DNA of 64,000 bases from Amphritea atlantica (GCF_018860855.1 NZ_JAHKQE010000012.1:1-64000), one strand, 5' to 3'; positions 29,585 to 40,175 are shown, counted from the stretch's first letter. Notes: a model not told the origin generated them from the sequence alone. Program-made: numbers and translations.

Positions 29585-31816
29585 ATGAGCGAACAGATTC
29601 AAGAACAAGGAACGGAAGAGGTTGCTGAACAGGGTGTTGTGCAAAGTACCTTGTCAGATACTGAGCAGGAACAAACCGCTGAACTAATGATGGACGCCGA
29701 TGAGGCCTCTATCGCATTGGTTGAAAGCCGAGAGGCGATCGCGGTGACGGAGCCGGTTGAAGAACCGCCGCTCGATTTGAAAGCCCCCGAACTCTATATC
29801 AACCGAGAGTTGAGTCATCTACAGTTTAATATTCGGGTGCTGGAACAGGCCTTAGATGAAACCCATCCGCTGATGGAACGGTTGATGTTTCTGTTGATCT
29901 TTTCCAGTAACTTGGATGAATTCTTCGAGATTCGTGTCGCCGAGCTGATGGCGCAGTTGAAGTATGGCCGTGAGTCGGTTGGCCCTGATGCGATGCACCC
30001 TCAGGTGGTGATGAACCGGATTGGTGAGATCTGTGGTGCGCAGGTTGAACGGCAGTACAAAATTCTTAATGAAACGATCTTTCCGCAGTTGGAAAAAGAG
30101 AACATCCATTTTAAGCGTCGGCGCGATTGGACCGATGAGCAGAAAGAGTGGATTCGCGTCTTCTTCGAAGAGAAAGTGCAGCCTGTTGTCAGCCCTATCG
30201 GGTTGGACCCATCACATCCATTTCCTCGCTTAGTCAATAAAAGCCTTAACTTTATTGTCGTGCTGGATGGTAAAGATGCCTTCGGTCGTGAAAGTGGCTT
30301 GGCGATCATTCCTGCCCCTCGTTCTCTACCGCGTTTGATTCGTCTGCCGGATGAGCTTTGTGAGGGTGGCGATAACCTGATCTTCCTTTCATCGGTTATT
30401 CACGAATATGCCGATGAGCTATTTCCAGGTATGACAGTGGAAGGCTGTTATCAATTCCGCATTACCCGAAATGCCGATCTGACGTTTGATTCAGAAGAGG
30501 TTGAGGATTTGGCTCGCACGCTGCTGGGTGAATTGCACTCCCGTAAATATGGCGCGGCAGTTCGCTTGGAAGTGGATCAACGGACCCCAGAGGTGTTGAT
30601 CCGTTTTCTATTGCGTGAGTTTAACCTCGACGAAGCCCATACCTATCGGGTCGATGGTCCGGTTAACCTGACCCGTATGATGGCCTTGCGCGACTTAGTC
30701 GATTGCAAACACCTATGCTGGAAACCCTTTACACCGGGAATGTCTGGACGCTATAAGCAGAAAAATATTTTCGATGTGCTGCGCCATAAAGATCAACTGT
30801 TGCATCATCCGTTTCAATCCTTTTCGCCAGTCGTCGATCTGTTGCGGCAGGCGGCGAAAGATCCGAAAGTATTGGCGATTAAGCAGACGCTTTATCGTAC
30901 GGGTGTTAACTCCGATATTGTTGATGCGCTGGTGGATGCGGCGCGCAGTGGTAAAGAGGTGACCGTGGTAATCGAGCTACGGGCGCGTTTTGATGAAGAA
31001 TCTAACCTGCAACTGGCGGGGCGGCTTCAAGAAGCGGGTGCACTGGTGGTCTATGGTGTGGTTGACTTTAAAACCCATGCCAAAATGATGCTGGTGGTCC
31101 GCCGTGAAGATAATAAGTTGGTGCGTTATGCCCACTTAGGCACGGGTAATTACCATTCCGGTACGGCACGGCTCTATACCGACTATAGCTATATGACCAG
31201 CGATGCGGATGTCGGCGAAGATGTGCATAAAATCTTCCACCAGCTAACCGGCATGGGCAAAATTCTGCGGCTGAAAAAGCTGCATAATGCGCCGTTTACA
31301 CTGCATGCTCGAATGCTGGAGATGATCGAGCGAGAAGCTAAGCATGGTAAGCATGGTCATATCATCGTTAAAATTAACGGTTTAACCGAACCGCAACTGA
31401 TTCGGGCGCTATATCAGGCGTCTCAGCGCGGCGTGAAGATCGAGTTGATCGTGCGGGGAATGTGTCGTCTGAGACCGGGTATTGTCGGTATTTCAGAGAA
31501 TATCTCGGTGCGCTCAATTATTGGTCGTTTCTTGGAACATACTCGGGTCTATTATTTTGGCAACAAAGGTAAGCCCGATGTGCTGTGTGCCAGCGCTGAC
31601 TGGATGGAACGTAATATGCTCAATCGCGTAGAAACATGCTTCCCACTGACCGGTAAGCTGGCCGATCGCGTGAAGAGCGACTTGGATCTTTATCTCGCCG
31701 ATAACTGCCGTAGTTGGGTATTGCACTCCGATGGTAGTTATACCCTCAACAAGCCAGCGGAAGGTGAAGAGCCCGTGAGTGCGCAGGAATCGTTATTGCG
31801 ACAATTTAGCAGTTAA
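29585..31816 (+). CDS. ppk1: Polyphosphate kinase 1
   Basis: A 743-aa enzyme that builds polyphosphate from ATP reversibly. It has an acidic N-terminal extension of about 60 residues before the family start ([20 protein letters not shown]), then the four Ppk1 domains. Phospholipase-D-like motifs are seen in [15 protein letters not shown] and [11 protein letters not shown], the first holding the expected phospho-His. [12 protein letters not shown] and [12 protein letters not shown] are family signatures. AGGGGG precedes the ATG. It is likely cotranscribed with hemB and ends at a hairpin terminator. Confidence 0.97.
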   Translation: MSEQIQEQGTEEVAEQGVVQSTLSDTEQEQTAELMMDADEASIALVESREAIAVTEPVEEPPLDLKAPELYINRELSHLQFNIRVLEQALDETHPLMERLMFLLIFSSNLDEFFEIRVAELMAQLKYGRESVGPDAMHPQVVMNRIGEICGAQVERQYKILNETIFPQLEKENIHFKRRRDWTDEQKEWIRVFFEEKVQPVVSPIGLDPSHPFPRLVNKSLNFIVVLDGKDAFGRESGLAIIPAPRSLPRLIRLPDELCEGGDNLIFLSSVIHEYADELFPGMTVEGCYQFRITRNADLTFDSEEVEDLARTLLGELHSRKYGAAVRLEVDQRTPEVLIRFLLREFNLDEAHTYRVDGPVNLTRMMALRDLVDCKHLCWKPFTPGMSGRYKQKNIFDVLRHKDQLLHHPFQSFSPVVDLLRQAAKDPKVLAIKQTLYRTGVNSDIVDALVDAARSGKEVTVVIELRARFDEESNLQLAGRLQEAGALVVYGVVDFKTHAKMMLVVRREDNKLVRYAHLGTGNYHSGTARLYTDYSYMTSDADVGEDVHKIFHQLTGMGKILRLKKLHNAPFTLHARMLEMIEREAKHGKHGHIIVKINGLTEPQLIRALYQASQRGVKIELIVRGMCRLRPGIVGISENISVRSIIGRFLEHTRVYYFGNKGKPDVLCASADWMERNMLNRVETCFPLTGKLADRVKSDLDLYLADNCRSWVLHSDGSYTLNKPAEGEEPVSAQESLLRQFSS

Positions 31817-31840
31817 TATGAGTTGTTCGTCGCTTTTGAA

Positions 31841-31866
31841 AATGGTCCTTCGGGGCCATTTTTTGT
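31841..31866 (+). terminator. Terminator after ppk1
   Basis: The stem AATGGTCC/GGGCCATT (one G-T pair) is closed by a TTC loop and followed by TTTTT, 24 bp after the ppk1 stop. Confidence 0.85.
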
Positions 31867-32102
31867 GTCTATTCCGCGGCTATCTGATGTTTACCTGTCA
31901 CATTGGGCGCTATTTTTTGTTTGCTTCCACTGGCATTTTGTGGAAAATTGCTAGATTGTATGACGTTTCTGATAGGAAACATGCGGATAGCAGCAGACGA
32001 TCCTGCCGGCTTGCCTCGTTAGAACGATTAATAGGCGAACGCTATCTTTCACTTTATTAGCCGTTATCAGCGGAACAATAAATACCAGATGGAAGCCTGA
32101 TC

Positions 32103-32876
32103 ATGGCGAATGCCCCAACAGCGTTACTGCTGAACGATATTCATAAGTCCTACGGTGATCTTGCCGTTCTTAAAGGGGTCTCACTGACTGCTTATGATGG
32201 TGATGTGATCTCCATTCTTGGCTCCAGTGGTTCCGGTAAAAGTACTCTCTTGCGTTGTATCAATCTGCTGGAACACCCTAGTCAGGGTGAAATTACCGTT
32301 GGCGATGAACGGCTTAAACTGAAGCCGGGCAAAGATGGCAATCTGGTGGCCGTCAATCGTAAACAGTTAGAACGGATGCGAGCCCGTATCGGTTTTGTGT
32401 TTCAGAACTTCAATCTCTGGCCCCATAAAACTATTCTAGAAAATATTATCGAAGCACCGACTCAGGTGTTGAGACAATCGAAAGCTGACGCCATCGCTCG
32501 GGCTGAACAGTTGCTGGAAAAAGTCGGTCTTGCGGATAAGCGTAATGCCTATCCAGATAACCTATCGGGTGGCCAGAAGCAGCGGGTTGCCATTGCGCGA
32601 ACGCTGGCGATGGATCCTCAGGTGTTGCTGTTTGATGAACCAACGTCTGCACTCGATCCAGAGCTGGTCAATGAAGTATTGGCGGTGATGAAGGAGTTAG
32701 CTGAAGAGGGTAGAACGATGCTGATCGTGACCCACGAGATGCGTTTTGCGAAAGATGTCTCCAGTCAAGTGGTGTTTTTGCATGAAGGCCAGATCGAAGA
32801 GATAGGCCCACCAGAGCAAGTATTTAATAATCCGAAATCTAAGCGTGTGCAGGAATTTATGGCAAGCCATAGCTAA
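32103..32876 (+). CDS. Polar amino-acid ABC transporter ATPase
   Basis: A 257-aa ATPase of the HisP/AotP type. Walker A is GSSGSGKST, the signature LSGGQKQRV and Walker [14 protein letters not shown]. The acidic [12 protein letters not shown] insert between Walker A and the Q-loop ([11 protein letters not shown]) is usual for histidine, arginine or opine importers. It leads a four-gene cluster: ATPase, binding protein, two permeases. The 286 bp upstream hold the promoter. Confidence 0.95.
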   Translation: MANAPTALLLNDIHKSYGDLAVLKGVSLTAYDGDVISILGSSGSGKSTLLRCINLLEHPSQGEITVGDERLKLKPGKDGNLVAVNRKQLERMRARIGFVFQNFNLWPHKTILENIIEAPTQVLRQSKADAIARAEQLLEKVGLADKRNAYPDNLSGGQKQRVAIARTLAMDPQVLLFDEPTSALDPELVNEVLAVMKELAEEGRTMLIVTHEMRFAKDVSSQVVFLHEGQIEEIGPPEQVFNNPKSKRVQEFMASHS

Positions 32877-32915
32877 GTTTTCAACTAATAAGACATAATA
32901 TTGAAAGGGAAATAG

Positions 32916-33677
32916 ATGATGAATATGCGTAAATTGTTTGCCACAGTAGCCCTCGTTGCTGGAGGTCTAATGGCCGCTCAGGCAGCGACTGCTGGAGATA
33001 AAATCCGTATCGCAACAGAGGGTGCGTACTCACCTTTCAATATGGTCGATTCTAGCGGTGAATTGATTGGTTTTGATGTTGAGATCGCCAAAGCGCTTTG
33101 TGCTGAAATGGCAGCGGACTGTGAAATCGTAGCGCAGGACTGGGATGGTATTATTCCCGGTCTTCGGGCAAAAAAATATGATGCCATAATCGCCTCTATG
33201 TCGATCACCGAAGAGCGTATGCGGGTGGTGGATTTCTCTGAAAAATATTACTCCAATGTACTTGCCTTTGTTACTCCTGAAGGTAGCGACATTGAAGTGA
33301 CTAAAGCGGGTCTGAAGGGTAAAACTGTTGGTGCGCAGCGGGCTACCATTGCCGGACAATACCTAGAAGATAACCTCGGTGATGTGGTTGATGTAAAACT
33401 GTATGACACTCAAGACAACGCTTATCTGGATCTAGCTTCGGGTCGTCTGGACGCTTTGCTGTCGGATAAATTCCCAGCCTATGACTGGTTGCGTTCTGAA
33501 GAAGCTAAAGGTTTTGCTTTCAAAGGCGAAGATATCGATATTAACGATGAGATCGGTATTGCTGTACGTAAAGGTGATGCTTTGAAAGATAAGTTTAGCG
33601 CTGCGATTAAAGCGATTGTTGCTGATGGTACCTACGCTAAAATCAATGAAAAGTACTTCCCATTCTCAATCTATTAA
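32916..33677 (+). CDS. Amino-acid ABC transporter periplasmic binding protein
   Basis: A 253-aa binding protein of the HisJ/ArgT/AotJ family with a signal peptide cleaved after about 26 (AAQAATAG). DKIRIATEGAYSPFNMVDSSGELIGFDVEIAKALC is the family start region (here read as separate motifs ATEGAYSPFN and GFDVEIAKAL), and GAQRATIAGQYL binds the amino-acid alpha groups. The pair of Cys (AEMAADCEI and KALC) recalls the disulfide of basic amino-acid binders, so arginine, ornithine, lysine or histidine is the likely ligand. A hairpin with a T-run follows, before the permeases. Confidence 0.93.
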   Translation: MMNMRKLFATVALVAGGLMAAQAATAGDKIRIATEGAYSPFNMVDSSGELIGFDVEIAKALCAEMAADCEIVAQDWDGIIPGLRAKKYDAIIASMSITEERMRVVDFSEKYYSNVLAFVTPEGSDIEVTKAGLKGKTVGAQRATIAGQYLEDNLGDVVDVKLYDTQDNAYLDLASGRLDALLSDKFPAYDWLRSEEAKGFAFKGEDIDINDEIGIAVRKGDALKDKFSAAIKAIVADGTYAKINEKYFPFSIY

Positions 33678-33707
33678 TGGTGAGTGGTTAACCATTTTTA
33701 TCACAGA

Positions 33708-33734
33708 GGCCGGCTTTGACCGGCCCGTTTTTTT
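33708..33734 (+). terminator. Partial terminator between binding protein and permease genes
   Basis: A perfect 6-bp GC stem (GGCCGG/CCGGCC) with a 6-base loop is followed by CG and seven T. It lies 30 bp after the binding-protein stop and 11 bp before the permease start, so it probably lets a minority of transcripts through and keeps the binding protein in excess. Confidence 0.8.
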
Positions 33735-33745
33735 AGGCGTATTTC

Positions 33746-34438
33746 ATGGACCTGCAAGGCTTTGGTCATCTCCTTATCTCCGGTACTTGGGTCACGATTC
33801 AGTTAGCACTGGCTAGCTTAGTTGTGGGGCTTGTGTTTGGTTTGTCAGGTGCAGCGGCGAAACTATCAAAAAATCGTTTTGCTCGCTGGCTGGCAACCGG
33901 CTATACCACGCTGGTTCGCGGACTCCCCGAACTCCTATTAGTGCTGACAATCTATTTCGGTGGCTCGCAGTTGCTAATGTGGATCGCCAGTAGTTTTGGT
34001 TATGATGACTATATTGAGATAGGGCCTTTTGTAGCAGGTGTTGCCGCATTATCCATTGCCTTTGGTGCCTACGCGACCGAAGTGTTTCGCATGGCGATGA
34101 TGGAAATTCCTGATGGGCAGTGGGAATCGGGTCTGGCCTGTGGCATGAGTACTCGACGGACCTTTTTCCGGATTATCCTGCCACAGGTGTGGCGTCTGGC
34201 GATACCGGGCTTGGGTAATCTATTTCAGGTGCTACTCAAGGATACCGCGTTAGTCTCGGTGGTCGGTCTCAACGATATTATGCGTCAGTCGCAGGTGGCT
34301 ATTAGCGCCACTAAAGAGCCGTTTACCTTCTTTATGGTTGCTGCTTGTATCTATCTGCTGCTAACCGCCGCTACCACAGGATTTACTATGTTTATGGAAA
34401 GGCTTGCTAATCCTGCTGCTCGGGAGAGTCGAAGATGA
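33746..34438 (+). CDS. Amino-acid ABC transporter permease (HisQ-like)
   Basis: A 230-aa inner-membrane permease with about five hydrophobic segments. The TTLVRGLPELL motif near 60 and the EAA loop (EIPDGQWESGLACGMS, ILPQVWRLAIPGLGN) that docks the ATPase are present. Its end overlaps the next permease by ATGA. The pair forms the heterodimeric channel. Confidence 0.94.
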   Translation: MDLQGFGHLLISGTWVTIQLALASLVVGLVFGLSGAAAKLSKNRFARWLATGYTTLVRGLPELLLVLTIYFGGSQLLMWIASSFGYDDYIEIGPFVAGVAALSIAFGAYATEVFRMAMMEIPDGQWESGLACGMSTRRTFFRIILPQVWRLAIPGLGNLFQVLLKDTALVSVVGLNDIMRQSQVAISATKEPFTFFMVAACIYLLLTAATTGFTMFMERLANPAARESRR

Positions 34439-35187
34439 CTTGGGAATGGGATGTGATTTGGCAGTACTTTCCTCGGTTATTGGAGGGTGCTTGGCTAACC
34501 ATGGAGTTGGTGTTGGTATCGGGTCTTATTGGTATCACTATAGCGATACCCCTGTCTTTAATGCGAGCCTCAAAACTGCCTTGGGTAAGGGTGTTTCCCT
34601 TTATCTATATCTATTTTTTCCGCGGAACGCCGCTGCTCGTACAGATCTTTCTGGTCTATTATGGCGCTTCACAGTTTGATGCCGTACGGTATTCGATTTT
34701 CTGGCCAATTCTTAAGCAGCCCTACTGGTGCGCGATTATCGCTTTTAGTCTGAATACGGCGGCCTACAGTGCCGAACTGTTCCGCAGTGCGATTCAGGCG
34801 ATACCGACCGGTGAGATCGAAGCGGCGGAAGCGATGGGAATGAGCAAATCAGTGCAGGTGACGCGAATTATTATCCCCCGAGCTTTCGGTATCGCTTTGC
34901 CCGCGTATGGCAATGAAGTGATTCTAATGCTTAAGGGTAGCGCTCTAGCCAGTACTATTACCCTGCTAGATCTCACCGGTATGGCGCGCACGATTATCGC
35001 CCGCACCTATACGCCGTTGGAGATGTTCTTAGCCGCCGGTATGGTGTATCTGGCGATCAGTGCCGTGATTATTGCGCTGTTCCGCTTTATGGAATATCGC
35101 TTTAATCGCTATCAGTATTATCACCATACGGATATGCCAAAAAACCTAGATCCACTGCTGCGTGACCCGCATATCGATCAGAAGTAA
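34435..35187 (+). CDS. Amino-acid ABC transporter permease (HisM-like)
   Basis: A 250-aa permease of the same family, with five or so membrane segments, FFRGTPLLVQ near 60 and the EAA loop AIPTGEIEAAEAMGMS followed by IIIPRAFGIALPAYGNE. It starts inside the end of the HisQ-like gene (ATGA overlap), so the two are translationally coupled. The C-terminal polar tail (about 20 residues) is longer than in many relatives. Confidence 0.94.
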   Translation: MTWEWDVIWQYFPRLLEGAWLTMELVLVSGLIGITIAIPLSLMRASKLPWVRVFPFIYIYFFRGTPLLVQIFLVYYGASQFDAVRYSIFWPILKQPYWCAIIAFSLNTAAYSAELFRSAIQAIPTGEIEAAEAMGMSKSVQVTRIIIPRAFGIALPAYGNEVILMLKGSALASTITLLDLTGMARTIIARTYTPLEMFLAAGMVYLAISAVIIALFRFMEYRFNRYQYYHHTDMPKNLDPLLRDPHIDQK

Positions 35188-35196
35188 CCTCTGCAA

Positions 35197-36060
35197 TTAT
35201 TGGCGAAAAGCATCGATTAATTCAGGGTATCCGCTCTGATAGTCCGGATATTTGAAGCGATACCCCGATGCTTTTAACGCCGTATTACGGCAGCGTTTGC
35301 TGCCTATGGTACGCCGTGCTGACCTTTCTGTGATCTCGACTTTGAGTTGTTTGGCCAGCCAGTCACCAACCTCGTGCAATGGCGCGGGGGCATCATCGCT
35401 GGCGAGATAGAGCGGTTGCAGTGTTTGTTGATGGGAGAGTTGGTAAAGATGTTCCAACACGCCGACACAATCGTCACGGTGAATCCGATTGCTGTAGCGT
35501 GGCGGCGTATCAGGATAGCCTATGCCGCGATTAACCTGCCCGAGCATATAGTTGCGTCCCGGCCCGTAAATCCCGCTGAAACGTACCACTGTCGCGGCTA
35601 GGCCGCTCTGAAGAGCGATCGCTTCCGCCGCGAGCATGATCTGGCCGGAAAAGTTGTCTGGCTCGGTAGCCGACTGTTCATCTATCCATTCATCATGGTG
35701 TTGATGGTAGACTGCTGTGCTGGAGATAAAGAAAAGTTGTCGCGGGCGAATCGACTGTTGCTCTAGGGCGTTCAGCAGATTACTGAGGCCTTGGGGATAA
35801 GCCTGTTGATAGACGGTTTCATCCCGTTGGCCGGCGGCAACGATATAGAACAGGGTATCTAGCGGTTGTGGCAAGCCCTGAAGCGTGTCAGGCTGACTTA
35901 GGTCAGCGGCTATCCCTTGGATACCGGTGGGCAGCTGGTTTATATTACGGCGCAGGCCGAACACTTGATGCCCTTGGGCGGCGAGTTTCAGTCCTAGCTG
36001 ACTGCCGACATCACCGCAGCCGGCGATTAGAATCTGATCCCTGTTTAACATATGCTTCAC
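35197..36060 (-). CDS. NAD-dependent epimerase/SDR-family protein, YeeZ-like
   Basis: A 287-aa Rossmann protein. The nucleotide motif is GCGDVGSQLG near 14-23 (GxGxxG), with an extended-SDR layout: SSTAVYHQ holds the tyrosine, but the usual YxxxK is not clear (SGQIMLAAEAIAL follows). It resembles the YeeZ group of short epimerase-like proteins of unknown substrate. The GTG at 36060 has AGGA eight bases upstream; an ATG nine bases on is the alternative. Divergent from oxyR across about 50 bp. Confidence 0.8.
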   Translation of the reverse strand: MKHMLNRDQILIAGCGDVGSQLGLKLAAQGHQVFGLRRNINQLPTGIQGIAADLSQPDTLQGLPQPLDTLFYIVAAGQRDETVYQQAYPQGLSNLLNALEQQSIRPRQLFFISSTAVYHQHHDEWIDEQSATEPDNFSGQIMLAAEAIALQSGLAATVVRFSGIYGPGRNYMLGQVNRGIGYPDTPPRYSNRIHRDDCVGVLEHLYQLSHQQTLQPLYLASDDAPAPLHEVGDWLAKQLKVEITERSARRTIGSKRCRNTALKASGYRFKYPDYQSGYPELIDAFRQ

Positions 36061-36113
36061 AGTACTTATCCTGTATCAGGTTGAGTCCGTATCATAACAA
36101 AGGAAAGCCGCGT

Positions 36114-37019
36114 ATGACTCTTACCGAGTTACGTTACATCGTTACCCTGGCCCAAGAGCAACATTTTGGCCGTGCCGCCGAGCGCTGTTTTGTCAGCCAG
36201 CCAACCTTGAGTATTGCGGTTAAAAAACTTGAAGACGAACTAGGCACCGCACTGTTCGAGCGCAGTAAACATGCGGTACGGGTAACACCGGTAGGGCAGA
36301 AAGTCGTGCGTCAGGCGCAAACGGTGCTGGAGCAGGCTGAGTCGATCAAAGATCTCGCTCAAGAAGGTAAGGATCAGCTGGCTAGCCCATTGCGGGTCGG
36401 TGCGATCTATACCATCGGGCCATATCTGTTTCCGCAACTGGTGCCGGAGTTGCAAAAACGTGCGCCGAAGATGCCGCTCTATATCGAAGAGAATTTCACC
36501 GAAAACCTGCGGCCTAAGATTCGTAATGGTGAGTTGGATGCCATTATCGTGGCGCTGCCATTCGATGAGCCCGATATACTCACCCGGCCGCTCTATGATG
36601 AGCCTTTTATGATGTTACTGCCTAAGGATCATCCTTTAGCCAGTAAGGATCAGATCGATAGCCAGACGCTGCACGAGCAAGATCTATTGCTGCTTGGCGA
36701 AGGCCATTGTTTCCGTGATCAGGTGTTGGAAGCCTGTCCAGCTCTCTCCCATGGTTCTGATAAGCACACCATCACCGAGGGTAGCTCGCTGGAAACCATT
36801 CGTATGATGGTCGCTTCAGGACTAGGGGCCAGTGTGATCCCTAAATCGGCGACTGGCGGCTATTATCAGTCGGATATGGTCGTGACTAAACCCTTTAAAT
36901 CGCCACCACCGGTACGCACCGTAGGGCTTGCTTGGCGGGCCAGTTTCCCTCGGCCGCAGGCGATCGATCTGTTGATTGACGCGCTTAATAGCTGTGCCGT
37001 CGCGGAAAATAAACACTGA
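36114..37019 (+). CDS. oxyR: Hydrogen peroxide sensor OxyR
   Basis: A 301-aa LysR-type activator. The redox cysteines fall at Cys199 and Cys208 (GEGHCFRDQVLEACP), exactly the E. coli numbers, so peroxide sensing by disulfide formation is expected. The helix-turn-helix (HFGRAAERCFVSQPTLSIAVKKLE) lies at 17-40. The ATG at 36114 with AAGGAA upstream is right; the frame is open much further 5' but that part overlaps the divergent gene. The recG gene follows after one base, as in Pseudomonas. Confidence 0.96.
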   Translation: MTLTELRYIVTLAQEQHFGRAAERCFVSQPTLSIAVKKLEDELGTALFERSKHAVRVTPVGQKVVRQAQTVLEQAESIKDLAQEGKDQLASPLRVGAIYTIGPYLFPQLVPELQKRAPKMPLYIEENFTENLRPKIRNGELDAIIVALPFDEPDILTRPLYDEPFMMLLPKDHPLASKDQIDSQTLHEQDLLLLGEGHCFRDQVLEACPALSHGSDKHTITEGSSLETIRMMVASGLGASVIPKSATGGYYQSDMVVTKPFKSPPPVRTVGLAWRASFPRPQAIDLLIDALNSCAVAENKH

Positions 37020-37020
37020 T

Positions 37021-39099
37021 ATGCATACCGCCCTTGCGCAACTACCGGTAACCGAGCTGAAAGGTGTTGGGGCGGCGTTGCAGCAGAAGCTCGAAAAGCT
37101 GGATATTCGTACCCTGCAAGATCTGCTGTTTCACCTACCGCTGCGCTATCAAGATCGCACTCGCATTATGCCGATTGGCGGCCTGCGGCCCGGTGATGAA
37201 GGGGTGGTTGAAGGTGAGATCAAAGGGGCAGATATTGCGATGGGGCGACGACGCAGCCTCGTGTGTCGACTACAGGACGGTACGGGCACCATTACTCTGC
37301 GGTTCTTTCATTTTTCGGCGGCGCAGAAAAATAGCTTGAAGCCAGGCACACGGTTGCGTTGTTTTGGTGAAATTCGCACCGGAGCTAGTGGGCTGGAGAT
37401 CTACCATCCGGAATATCGACGGGTGGATGATACGGTGATTACCCCAGTAGAAGAGAGTCTGACGCCGATCTATCCCACCACCGAAGGGATTAATCAGGCC
37501 CGTATGCGCGCTTTAACCGATGGCGCGCTGGCCTATCTAGCCAACGGTTCGCTAACGGAGTTAATTCCCGAACATCTACGGCAGCAGTGGCGCTTACCTT
37601 CGTTGAATGAGGCGGTTAGCTACCTGCACCGTCCGCCAGTGGATGCCGACCAAGAACAGTTACTCGATGGTTATCATCCGGCGCAGCGCCGACTCGCCTT
37701 TGAAGAACTATTGGCACATCATCTGTCGCTGATCAAACTACGCCAGCGGGCTCGGCAGTCGGGTGCCCCTGAACTGGTGGCCAGTCGACAGTATCAAGAT
37801 GCGTTTTTACAACAACTCCCTTTCCCATTAACGGGCGCCCAGCAACGGGTCAGCCAAGAGATTAGCGCCGATCTAGCCGAACCCTATCCGATGCTACGAC
37901 TGGTGCAGGGTGATGTGGGTTCGGGTAAAACCGTGGTGGCTGCATTGGCGGCTCTGCAAGCGGTTGAAGGTGGCTTTCAGGCGGCGATCATGGCGCCTAC
38001 CGAGATTCTGGCCGAGCAGCATTTTATTAGTTTTACCCAGTGGTTAGAGCCGTTAGGACTTAAAGTGGCGTGGTTGGCGGGCAAGTTAAAAGGTAAAAAA
38101 CGTCAGGCCCAGCTAGAGGTGATCGGTGATGGTTCGGCGCAGGTGGTCGTGGGCACCCATGCGTTGTTTCAGGATGAAGTTCACTTTGCCAACCTTGGGC
38201 TGGTCGTGGTTGATGAACAGCACCGCTTCGGTGTGCATCAGCGCCTAGCCCTGCGCGAGAAAGGTCGAACCGATGATCGGGCGCCTCACCAATTGATTAT
38301 GACGGCCACACCGATTCCCCGTACTCTGACCATGAGTGCCTACGCCGATCTTGATTGCTCTATTATTGATGAGCTGCCGCCGGGCCGCACACCGGTGAAT
38401 ACGGTGGTGATCTCCGATCAGCGTCGTCCTGAAGTGGTTGAGCGGGTGCGCGATGCTTGTGGTCAGGGCCGACAGGTCTACTGGGTCTGTACCCTGATTG
38501 AAGAATCTGAGGCGCTGCAATGTCAGGCTGCTGAAGTGACCGAAGCCGAGCTAAAAGAAGCGCTTCCTGAATTGCGTATCGGATTAATTCACGGACGCAT
38601 GAAGCCCGCTGAGAAAGCTGCCATTATGGCTAGTTACAAAGCCGCCGAACTCGATCTGCTGGTGGCCACCACGGTGATTGAAGTTGGCGTGGATGTACCG
38701 AATGCTTCGGTGATGATTATCGAAAACCCTGAGCGGTTAGGGCTGGCGCAGTTACATCAGTTGCGCGGTCGGGTGGGCCGAGGCTCGGTCGAGAGTTTCT
38801 GTTTGCTGATGTATCATGCACCCCTATCACAGCAGGGACGCGAGCGACTAGCGGTCATGCGTGAAACCACCGATGGTTTTAGGATTGCTGAAAAAGATCT
38901 TGAACTGCGTGGGCCGGGTGAAGTGCTCGGCACCCGTCAGACCGGTGTGATGTCTTTTAAAGTAGCCGATCTGCAGCGGGATGCGGATCTGTTGACTCGA
39001 GTGAAGCAGGTGGCTGGGCAGATCATGGCTGATCCACAGTTGAGTGATGCGATTATTCAGCGCTGGCTCGGACGTGATGAGCAATATGCCAGTGTTTAG
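37021..39099 (+). CDS. recG: ATP-dependent DNA helicase RecG
   Basis: A 692-aa helicase that remodels stalled forks. A wedge OB domain (about 60-150) precedes the motor: Walker A GDVGSGKTVVAALAAL, APTEILAEQH, Walker B as VVDEQHRFGVHQR, TATPIPRTL and the C-terminal half with GRVGRGSVESFCLL and the TRG region (RIAEKDLELRGPGEVLGTRQ read as ELRGPGE and GTRQTG). The ATG at 37021 lies one base after the oxyR stop; an in-frame ATG at 36976 lies within oxyR. No terminator seen after it. Confidence 0.97.
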   Translation: MHTALAQLPVTELKGVGAALQQKLEKLDIRTLQDLLFHLPLRYQDRTRIMPIGGLRPGDEGVVEGEIKGADIAMGRRRSLVCRLQDGTGTITLRFFHFSAAQKNSLKPGTRLRCFGEIRTGASGLEIYHPEYRRVDDTVITPVEESLTPIYPTTEGINQARMRALTDGALAYLANGSLTELIPEHLRQQWRLPSLNEAVSYLHRPPVDADQEQLLDGYHPAQRRLAFEELLAHHLSLIKLRQRARQSGAPELVASRQYQDAFLQQLPFPLTGAQQRVSQEISADLAEPYPMLRLVQGDVGSGKTVVAALAALQAVEGGFQAAIMAPTEILAEQHFISFTQWLEPLGLKVAWLAGKLKGKKRQAQLEVIGDGSAQVVVGTHALFQDEVHFANLGLVVVDEQHRFGVHQRLALREKGRTDDRAPHQLIMTATPIPRTLTMSAYADLDCSIIDELPPGRTPVNTVVISDQRRPEVVERVRDACGQGRQVYWVCTLIEESEALQCQAAEVTEAELKEALPELRIGLIHGRMKPAEKAAIMASYKAAELDLLVATTVIEVGVDVPNASVMIIENPERLGLAQLHQLRGRVGRGSVESFCLLMYHAPLSQQGRERLAVMRETTDGFRIAEKDLELRGPGEVLGTRQTGVMSFKVADLQRDADLLTRVKQVAGQIMADPQLSDAIIQRWLGRDEQYASV

Positions 39100-39174
39100 C
39101 TGTGATTCGTTATCTCCGCCTTACTATCGGCTCATGCGTAAAAATATTCCATTGATGAAGCTTGTGAGTGCTCT

Positions 39175-40143
39175 ATGACTGTACCGCCGTGTCGTTTTTC
39201 TATTGCTGAATCAGATGCCCCGATTGAAATGTTGCCCCGCGATTTGAGTCATTGGCAGCAGGGCAATTGCGGTGTTGATTATGTTCACCGGTTTGATTCA
39301 GGTTGTGCAGGGCCAGAGCTCGTGGTTCAGGCGCTCACCCATGGAAATGAGATTTGCGGTGCTAACGCTCTGTTATGGCTGTTAGAAAATCAAGTTCGGC
39401 CGATAAAAGGGGCGTTAACACTTATTTTCGCCAATGTTGGAGCCTATCAGACGTTTGATCCGCAACGGCCGTTTGCCAGCCGTTGTCTCGATGAGGATAT
39501 GAACCGTATCTGGTTACCCTCGCGTTTACATAGTCCTGATACTCACGAAACCCATCGTGCGGTTGAATTGCTGCCCTATATTGAGAATGCCGATAGTGTC
39601 TTGGATCTGCATTCAACCACCTTCGCTGTCGCACCGATGCTGATCTATCCGCAGACGTCAGGGAATACGGACTTTGCCGACCGCTTACAGTTTCCTTTCC
39701 CGCATCTGTTGTATGATCCCGGCAATTACCATCAAGGGATTTTGATTTCCGAGCATCAGCGCCATGCCACTGAGGGTGTTTCATTGGTCGCTGAGTGTGG
39801 TCAGCACTTTGCAAAATCCACCTCTGAGCAGGCATTGGCGGTGACTCTACGCTTTATTGCGCAGCATGATATGTTAGCTAGCGCGGTGGACGTTCCCGCG
39901 TGGGGTTATGCCGCGGATGATCTGGCGGGCCATTACCGGATCGATCGGGTACTTAATGCACAAACGGAACACTTTCGTTTTACAGAGTCCGTGAGTGGTT
40001 TTGAGCAGTACAATAAAGGGGAGTTGATTGCCACGGATGATCAGGAACTGATCGCTGCACCTTTTGATAACTGCACCTTGATTATGCCCGCGAGAGTGCC
40101 GGTTGCCGGTGAAGAGGTGGTGACACTTGCTGAACGGTTATAA
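39175..40143 (+). CDS. AstE/AspA-family zinc hydrolase
   Basis: A 322-aa protein of the succinylglutamate desuccinylase/aspartoacylase family (M14-like fold). The zinc motif HxxE is in THGNEICGA, the third ligand His in VLDLHSTTF, and the catalytic Glu in LVAECGQH. It lacks any other ast gene nearby, so it is more likely a family member acting on another N-acyl amino acid or amide than AstE proper. It precedes the DUF501 gene by 32 bp. Confidence 0.85.
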   Translation: MTVPPCRFSIAESDAPIEMLPRDLSHWQQGNCGVDYVHRFDSGCAGPELVVQALTHGNEICGANALLWLLENQVRPIKGALTLIFANVGAYQTFDPQRPFASRCLDEDMNRIWLPSRLHSPDTHETHRAVELLPYIENADSVLDLHSTTFAVAPMLIYPQTSGNTDFADRLQFPFPHLLYDPGNYHQGILISEHQRHATEGVSLVAECGQHFAKSTSEQALAVTLRFIAQHDMLASAVDVPAWGYAADDLAGHYRIDRVLNAQTEHFRFTESVSGFEQYNKGELIATDDQELIAAPFDNCTLIMPARVPVAGEEVVTLAERL

Positions 40144-40175
40144 TAGACAGATGAATATATTGAGTTGGAGTTCCT

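Noticed and set aside
36976..37020. Longer RecG start
   Set aside because: The extra residues lie inside oxyR and do not match the RecG start, which begins at 37021.
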